From the NCBI GenBank assembly GCA_017477205.1, contig JAFUXE010000007.1:68017-132016 (forward strand): 64,000 bases of DNA, written 5' to 3'. The stretch is from Alloprevotella sp. (GTDB lineage Bacteria; Bacteroidota; Bacteroidia; Bacteroidales; Bacteroidaceae). The position numbers were made by a program, and so were the translations under genes. The notes under the pieces were generated by a model. That model was not told the DNA's origin. It made no database searches and saw nothing but the letters and a program-made list of their open reading frames with translations. This document shows positions 59,377 through 64,000 of the stretch, in pieces. How positions within the stretch are numbered: position 1 is the first letter of the stretch; every line of letters begins with the position of its first letter.

Positions 59377-60308
59377 TTCTTCCTGTTCATCATGCTTTCA
59401 GCATAGTCCCATAGCGCCTGCTTGCGGCTTCGCGGCAGGGGCAGGGCATCAAACGCGCGGCGCGCCTCACCGTAGATGGCGTCTATCTTATCGCGGCACA
59501 GCTGCGGAACTCCCAGGGCATCGTAGCACGCCAGGACGCGCTCCACGTTGCGCGAGAGCAGAGCCTCGCGCTGTCCCTCATCGGCGCGTTGCAAGGCACT
59601 GATGAGCAGGAAGGTTTTCTTTCCGCACTGTATGTCGCCGCCTATCTGCTTTCCGAACACGGCCGGGTCGCCGTAGCAGTCCAGGTAGTCGTCCTGAAGC
59701 TGGAAGGCCAGGCCCACCTTTTCGCCAAACTGATAGAGCAGGTCGGCATCGCGGGCAGGCGCTCCGGCTATGATGGCTCCGGCCTTCAGTGCGCAGGCAA
59801 GGAGCACGGAAGTCTTCAGGCGTATCATCTCCACGTACTCAGCCTCCGTGACGTCCTCACGCTGCTCGAAGTTCATGTCGAACTGCTGCCCCTCGCAAAT
59901 CTCCTGCATCGTGTCGGCAAAGAGCGCGAGGAGCCCGGCTTTGCGCGCAGCATCCTTCACGGGCTGGCGCAGCATGTGGCGGAAGGCCATTATCAGCATC
60001 TCGTCGCCGCTCAGGACGGCCGTGTTGGCATCCCAGCGGCGATGCACCGTGGGGCGTCCGCGCCGCACGTCGGCATTGTCCATCAGGTCGTCGTGGAGCA
60101 GCGTGTGGTTGTGGTAGGTTTCTATGGCAATGGCGGCGGGCAGCGCCGTCTCCACGTCGTCGCGGTAGAGGCCGTAGGCCATGAGCAGCAGCGTGGGCCG
60201 CAGGCGCTTGCCGCCTGCAGAGAGCGTGTAGGCTATGGGCTCGTACAGGCCCTCAGGAATAATGGGGTAGCGTATGGCCGCAAGGGCATTTTCGATTTTC
60301 TGGAGCAT
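59373..60308 (-). CDS. Polyprenyl (farnesyl-type) diphosphate synthase
   Basis: 311 residues. The first Asp-rich motif is LLHDDLMDNADVRRGRPTVH and the second is LQDDYLDCYGD. This is a short-chain trans-prenyl synthase, probably farnesyl or geranylgeranyl diphosphate synthase, feeding quinone or undecaprenyl synthesis. It lies 10 bp after porQ and before tatD; ispH at 62961 belongs to the same pathway but is on the other strand. Confidence 0.92.
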   Translation of the reverse strand: MLQKIENALAAIRYPIIPEGLYEPIAYTLSAGGKRLRPTLLLMAYGLYRDDVETALPAAIAIETYHNHTLLHDDLMDNADVRRGRPTVHRRWDANTAVLSGDEMLIMAFRHMLRQPVKDAARKAGLLALFADTMQEICEGQQFDMNFEQREDVTEAEYVEMIRLKTSVLLACALKAGAIIAGAPARDADLLYQFGEKVGLAFQLQDDYLDCYGDPAVFGKQIGGDIQCGKKTFLLISALQRADEGQREALLSRNVERVLACYDALGVPQLCRDKIDAIYGEARRAFDALPLPRSRKQALWDYAESMMNRKK

Positions 60309-60318
60309 AAGACTTTTC

Positions 60319-61326
60319 TTATCGTGTGATATTGGGAGAGGCCTGGAAAGAATACACCACGTTGAACATCAACGAGGCATTGTCAACATGATACTTTGCA
60401 TAGGAAACGCCAAGCTTCAGGCGACGCAGGTTCAGGCCGCCGCCAAGGGTGAAACCTGCCATCTTCCCAGCGTCGGCAGACTTCAGCTCATAGGCACGGC
60501 GCGCGTTGTAGCCCAACGAGAGGTAAATGTTGTCGGTAGGCAGGATGTCCAGGCCCAGCACAAGGTGGTTGGTCAGCATGCGTCCGAAGCTGACCTTCTC
60601 CACGTCGGCAGGATGGAAATAGTACTTCGACTTCCAGCGCGTCAGGTCCGTCATCGTCACGCTGAAGCGCACGGGCAGGTGTTCCAGTCCCTTCGTCAAA
60701 CCCAGCTGAAGCGTAAAGGGAAGGTGAGCCGACTGCCCGTCGTAGAAGGACTTCACCTGCGCGCCGATGTTGCGCGCCGTGGCACTGACGGAAAGGTCCG
60801 TCTCCTCATTGAAGTAGTTCAGTCCCAGGTCCACGCCCAGCGCGATGGAGGTATATCCGGCATAGTTCTGGTCGATGATGCGCAGCGTGGCACCGCCCGC
60901 CCACTCGTCCGAGAGCAGGTAGCTGTAGCCCGCGCCCAGCACGATGTCCTTGGCGGAAACGCTGCCTATGACGCGTCCCGTCTCGTCCGTCTCGTCCATG
61001 CTGCCGTAGGAGAGCATTTGCGCCATGACGGATGCCGAGTGGCGTTCTCCGAAGGCCTGCACATACTGCGCGCCAAGGTAGAGGCTTCCGCTGTTATAGG
61101 TCATCAGGCTCAGGCCAAGCGACTTGTCCGACACGTTGGACATCAGGGCGGGGTTGCTCCACGCAGCAGCGGGCGAATCCTCTATGTTGGAGATGTTCTC
61201 GCCCCCCAGGGCCGCCGCATGGGAGGACACGGGGAGACGCAGCACGTTGTAGGACGAGGAGGCTTCCTGGGCCGCAAGTTGCGAGAACCACCCGCAAAAA
61301 ACGATTCCTATTAAGGCTTTTTTCAT
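60319..61326 (-). CDS. porQ: Type IX secretion system protein PorQ
   Basis: 335 residues from the ATG at 61326 (MKKALIGIVFCGWFSQLAAQ, a signal peptide); ATGs at 61338 and 61350 are less likely. The conserved start of the mature part (YNVLRLPVSSHAAALGG, then DSPAAAWSNPAL) and the many beta strands identify the PorQ outer-membrane barrel. PorQ works with PorU, PorV and PorZ in attaching type IX cargo. It agrees with the sorting-domain proteins elsewhere in the window. Confidence 0.93.
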   Translation of the reverse strand: MKKALIGIVFCGWFSQLAAQEASSSYNVLRLPVSSHAAALGGENISNIEDSPAAAWSNPALMSNVSDKSLGLSLMTYNSGSLYLGAQYVQAFGERHSASVMAQMLSYGSMDETDETGRVIGSVSAKDIVLGAGYSYLLSDEWAGGATLRIIDQNYAGYTSIALGVDLGLNYFNEETDLSVSATARNIGAQVKSFYDGQSAHLPFTLQLGLTKGLEHLPVRFSVTMTDLTRWKSKYYFHPADVEKVSFGRMLTNHLVLGLDILPTDNIYLSLGYNARRAYELKSADAGKMAGFTLGGGLNLRRLKLGVSYAKYHVDNASLMFNVVYSFQASPNITR

Positions 61327-61347
61327 TCTGTTAAGCATTATTGTGGG

Positions 61348-61355
61348 CAAAGGTA
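61348..61355 (-). promoter_or_regulatory. -7 element (TACCTTTG) for porQ
   Basis: On the minus strand this is a perfect TAnnTTTG match 21 nt before the porQ start. Confidence 0.6.
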
Positions 61356-61378
61356 GGACTATTTTTAGATTTTGGACG

Positions 61379-61386
61379 TATTTTTG
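61379..61386 (+). promoter_or_regulatory. -7 element (TATTTTTG) for the tonB-like gene
   Basis: A TAnnTTTG match 25 nt before the start at 61412. With the porQ element it forms a compact divergent promoter. Confidence 0.55.
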
Positions 61387-61411
61387 CGCCGCGAAATGCG
61401 GATTTTATAAT

Positions 61412-62233
61412 ATGTATAACGTTTTCGGTGACGAATTATTATCCCGCGAATGGTGCGAACAGGTGTTCGAGGGTCGCAACAAGGAGTATGGAGCATACCG
61501 GTTGCGGCGTTCGGCAGGCAAACGCTATACGCTTGCGCTCTATGCCGTCTTCACCATTGGTATCGTGGCCTTCCTCGTGCGCCTCGGCGTATGGGCGTTG
61601 CGCTATGGTGCCGAGTCGGGAACCTTCGACGGCGACATGCCCGGCGTGGCGCTGGAGAAGCTGAAAGCCGAAGAGGGATACGAATTCCGATATATACAGA
61701 CCAGCCGTCCGCCGCAGCCGAAGATTCCCGAGGGCGAGAATGCCACGGTGCCCGTCATCGTGGACACCGTCGTGACGAGCCAGACGCTCGGCGTGGAACA
61801 TGAGGACGCAGAAGGTGCCGCAGAAGCCGACGTCCCCGTCCTGGCGGACATCCCCACGGACACGGTACGCCTCATCGTGGAGCGCGACGACCTCCCCGTG
61901 GATGAGGAGCCTTCCTACATCCCCATCACGGAAGTGCCGGAAATGCCGCAGTTCCCGGGCGGCGAGAAGGAGCTCATGCGCTTCCTCGATGCCGAAATTG
62001 CCTACACCGACCGCCATATCAAAGCCCACATCGAGGGCGAGGCCGAGGTGGCCTTCATCGTTGACAAGACAGGAGCCGTGCGCGACGCGCGCCTCCTCCA
62101 CAAGATACAGCCGGAGCTGGACGCCTCCATACTCCGCGCCGTCGAACGCCTTCCCCAGTGGAAGCCCGGACGCGTGGGAGGCCGTCCTGTCAATGTCCGC
62201 ATACGCATCCCCATACATTTCAAGGCAAAATAA
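61412..62233 (+). CDS. TonB family energy transducer
   Basis: 273 residues from the ATG at 61412. The N-terminal [20 protein letters not shown] motif and one membrane segment ([20 protein letters not shown]) are standard in Bacteroidetes TonB proteins. An acidic and Pro-containing linker follows, then the TonB C-terminal domain ([37 protein letters not shown]). It transmits proton-motive force to outer-membrane receptors. No exbB/exbD are nearby. Confidence 0.94.
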   Translation: MYNVFGDELLSREWCEQVFEGRNKEYGAYRLRRSAGKRYTLALYAVFTIGIVAFLVRLGVWALRYGAESGTFDGDMPGVALEKLKAEEGYEFRYIQTSRPPQPKIPEGENATVPVIVDTVVTSQTLGVEHEDAEGAAEADVPVLADIPTDTVRLIVERDDLPVDEEPSYIPITEVPEMPQFPGGEKELMRFLDAEIAYTDRHIKAHIEGEAEVAFIVDKTGAVRDARLLHKIQPELDASILRAVERLPQWKPGRVGGRPVNVRIRIPIHFKAK

Positions 62234-62261
62234 AAAAGCCCCTCCAATGATAGACTCTGTT

Positions 62262-62960
62262 ATGAAGAACATCATCGTCGCCATCGACGGACATTCGTCC
62301 TGCGGAAAAAGCACTATGGCAAAAGCCCTGGCACGCCGCGTGGGCTACATCTATGTGGACACCGGCGCCATGTACCGCGCCGTCGCCCTCTTCGCCCTGC
62401 GCCACGGGCTGCTCCTGCCCGACGGCAGCGTAGACGCCGAGGCCCTGCGCCGCCACATGGGTGAGGTGGAAATCTCCTTCCGCCTGAATCCCGAGACGCG
62501 TCTCCCCGAAACCTGCCTCTGCGGCGAAGTCGTCGAGCAGGACATCCGCACGCTCCAAGTATCCAATCTCGTCAGTCCCGTTGCCGCCCTACCCTTTGTG
62601 CGCGAAGCCCTGACACTTCAGCAGCAGCGCATGGGCGAAAAGAAGGGCATCGTCATGGACGGCCGCGACATCGGCACCGCCGTCTTCCCCGATGCCGAAC
62701 TGAAAATCTTTGTCACCGCCAGTGCCGAAGTGCGCGCGCGGCGACGCTACGACGAGCTTCGCGCCAAGGGCCAGGACGTGGACTTCGATGCCATCCTCCG
62801 CAACGTTGAGGAGCGTGACTACATTGATTCCCACCGCGCCATGAACCCCTTGCGCCAGGCCGAAGATGCCCTCGTGCTGGACAACAGCCACATGACGCCT
62901 GACGAGCAGGACGCATGGCTCATGCAGCGGTTCCAGGAAAAAGTAAACAGTGAGGATTGA
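62262..62960 (+). CDS. cmk: Cytidylate kinase
   Basis: 232 residues from the ATG at 62262; an ATG at 62247 would add five residues. The P-loop is [13 protein letters not shown], followed by [11 protein letters not shown] and [20 protein letters not shown]. It phosphorylates CMP and dCMP. It stops directly before the ispH ATG with no gap, so the two are coupled. The order porQ, cmk, ispH is common in Bacteroidales; here a tonB-like gene sits between. Confidence 0.95.
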   Translation: MKNIIVAIDGHSSCGKSTMAKALARRVGYIYVDTGAMYRAVALFALRHGLLLPDGSVDAEALRRHMGEVEISFRLNPETRLPETCLCGEVVEQDIRTLQVSNLVSPVAALPFVREALTLQQQRMGEKKGIVMDGRDIGTAVFPDAELKIFVTASAEVRARRRYDELRAKGQDVDFDAILRNVEERDYIDSHRAMNPLRQAEDALVLDNSHMTPDEQDAWLMQRFQEKVNSED

Positions 62961-63812
62961 ATGACCATTGAGATTGACGCCCAAAGCGGCTTCTGCCCTG
63001 GAGTAGTCACTGCCATCCGCAAGGCGGAGAGCGTGCTGGCCGACGGCGGTACCCTCTACTGCCTTGGCGACATCGTCCACAACGGCAGCGAAGTGGAGCG
63101 TCTGCGCCGCCTTGGGCTCCAGACCATCGACCACGCCGACTTCCAGGCCCTCACCTCCGCCCGCGTCCTGTTGCGCGCCCACGGCGAGCCACCCGCCACC
63201 TACGAGACAGCCGCGCGCAATGCCATCACGCTGGTTGATGCCACCTGCCCCGTTGTCCTCGGCCTCCAACGCCGCATCCGTGCCCTCGCGGAAAGCCCCT
63301 CGCAGCCCCAGATTGTCATCTATGGCAAACGCGGCCATGCCGAGGTGGTCGGCCTCGTCGGCCAGACCGGTGGCCGCGCCATCGTCATCCAGAGCGTAGA
63401 GGAAGCCGCCACGCTCGACTTCACGCGCGACATACACCTCTTCTCCCAGACCACGATGTCGCTGGAAGGCTTCCGCGCCGTTGTCTCCTACCTCACGGCG
63501 CACATCCTCCCCCCCGCCAGTTTCCATTATTCTGACACCATCTGCCGCCAGGTCGCCAACCGCCTGCCCCATGTCAGCAGTTTCGCCGCACGCCATGACG
63601 TCGTGCTTTTCGTCTGCGGAGAGAAGAGTTCCAACGGCCGCGTCCTTTACGAAGCCTGCCGAAGCGTCAATCCGCGTACCCACATGACGCCCTCCCCAGA
63701 TGCCTTGCACGCGGAATGGTTCGAGGGAGCAGAGAGCGTCGGCATCTGTGGAGCCACTTCCACCCCGACGTGGCTCATGGAAGAAGTGCGACAAGCCGTT
63801 GCCAAGTTATGA
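62961..63812 (+). CDS. ispH: 4-hydroxy-3-methylbut-2-enyl diphosphate reductase
   Basis: 283 residues. Three Fe-S cysteines are in place: FCPGVVTAI near residue 13, DATCPVV near residue 96 and GICGATSTPTWLMEEV near the C-terminus. It catalyses the last step of the MEP pathway, making IPP and DMAPP. It follows cmk immediately. A GTGCGCTTA hairpin lies just after the stop. Confidence 0.96.
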   Translation: MTIEIDAQSGFCPGVVTAIRKAESVLADGGTLYCLGDIVHNGSEVERLRRLGLQTIDHADFQALTSARVLLRAHGEPPATYETAARNAITLVDATCPVVLGLQRRIRALAESPSQPQIVIYGKRGHAEVVGLVGQTGGRAIVIQSVEEAATLDFTRDIHLFSQTTMSLEGFRAVVSYLTAHILPPASFHYSDTICRQVANRLPHVSSFAARHDVVLFVCGEKSSNGRVLYEACRSVNPRTHMTPSPDALHAEWFEGAESVGICGATSTPTWLMEEVRQAVAKL

Positions 63813-63831
63813 CATAACGTCCCAAAAAAGT

Positions 63832-63862
63832 GTGCGCTTACCTTCCACGGAGATAAGCGCAC
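63832..63862. repeat. GTGCGCTTA/TAAGCGCAC hairpin after ispH
   Basis: GTGCGCTTA (63832-63840) and TAAGCGCAC (63854-63862) are perfect 9-bp complements with a 13-nt loop. GAGATAAGCGCAC here is identical to 13 bp of the array at 13495-13618. It may act as the ispH terminator, but no U-run follows. Confidence 0.75.
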
Positions 63863-63966
63863 GTGAGTTCGGTGTAAGAAAGTTGTTGAAAAAGTTGTAG
63901 GAGTGAGAATTTATTTGTAACTTTACATGTGATAAACAAATACTTACAAACAAACTCATCACTCCT

Positions 63967-64000
63967 ATGAACACTGCAAATATAGTAGAAATCTACTGCA
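63967..64000 (+). CDS. Start of a probable transposase gene (partial)
   Basis: The ATG at 63967 opens MNTANIVEIYC and runs off the window. The short N-terminus resembles the start of Bacteroidetes IS982-type transposases, and AT-rich, promoter-like sequence (TTATTTGTAACTTTACATG) precedes it. With only 11 codons the call is tentative. Confidence 0.35.
   Translation, partial: MNTANIVEIYC

Overview
The window reads as a chromosomal segment of a GC-rich member of the Bacteroidales, most like Prevotellaceae. The signs are: promoters with a TAnnTTTG -7 element; a MurF-alanine racemase fusion; a FeoA-FeoB fusion; the type IX secretion protein PorQ, together with several secreted proteins whose C-termini resemble type IX sorting domains; a GH97 glycosidase; a TonB family protein; and a tmRNA tag ending in YALAA. 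GC content was judged by eye, not computed.

Layout. 1-4.7 kb: zinc-ribbon protein, Nif3-like protein, FeoAB and a small Cys-rich Feo partner. 4.8-9.8 kb: a polysaccharide O-acetylation operon (SGNH, MBOAT and two DHHW/AlgJ-X-like proteins). 9.9-16.3 kb: surface proteins, a Fic enzyme and a repeat-dense intergenic region. 16.4-28.9 kb: housekeeping genes (rpsA, ribE, nth, CBS transporter, rsmG, metallo-hydrolase, folB, murF-alr, nhaD, GSCFA), plus an orphan class II RNR tail domain and an interrupted lipoprotein gene. 29.3-39.4 kb: one minus-strand exopolysaccharide operon (initiating transferase, SLBB export protein, Wzz, Wzx, Wzy and three glycosyltransferases). 39.5-42.5 kb: tmRNA and a secreted glycosidase-like protein. 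42.6-47.6 kb: a CXXX-repeat peptide cassette with its own tatA and tatC. 48.8-53.9 kb: GH97 and a large surface protein. 54-64 kb: typA, ptb-buk, tRNA-Phe, tatD, prenyl synthase, porQ, tonB-like, cmk, ispH and the start of a probable transposase.

The most interesting system is the minus-strand cassette at 42579-47619. Two twin-arginine precursor peptides each carry 17 cysteines, almost all spaced exactly every fourth residue. They are encoded with a radical SAM/SPASM enzyme, a second protein that keeps a seven-cysteine SPASM-like pattern but lacks the radical SAM motif, a small modification-system protein, a secreted thioredoxin-like protein broken by an in-frame TAA, and TatA/TatC. The modification gene and tatA overlap as ATGA. 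This suggests cytoplasmic modification of the cysteine repeats followed by export of the product by Tat. The families are known by name from comparative genomics; as far as I know the product and its chemistry are not.

A second theme is repeats. At three intergenic sites (13.5-13.8, 28.9-29.1 and 48.3-48.4 kb) short arrays of imperfect palindromes repeat with a strict 21-23 bp period but have unrelated core sequences. A hairpin after ispH shares 13 bp with one of them. Microsatellite-like families (GTGACRA, TCAGAGTAT, GCACGAAG, GGTTATTAG) and a CCTCCCCCGGAGG-type palindrome lie between genes, and in a few places sit inside coding sequence.
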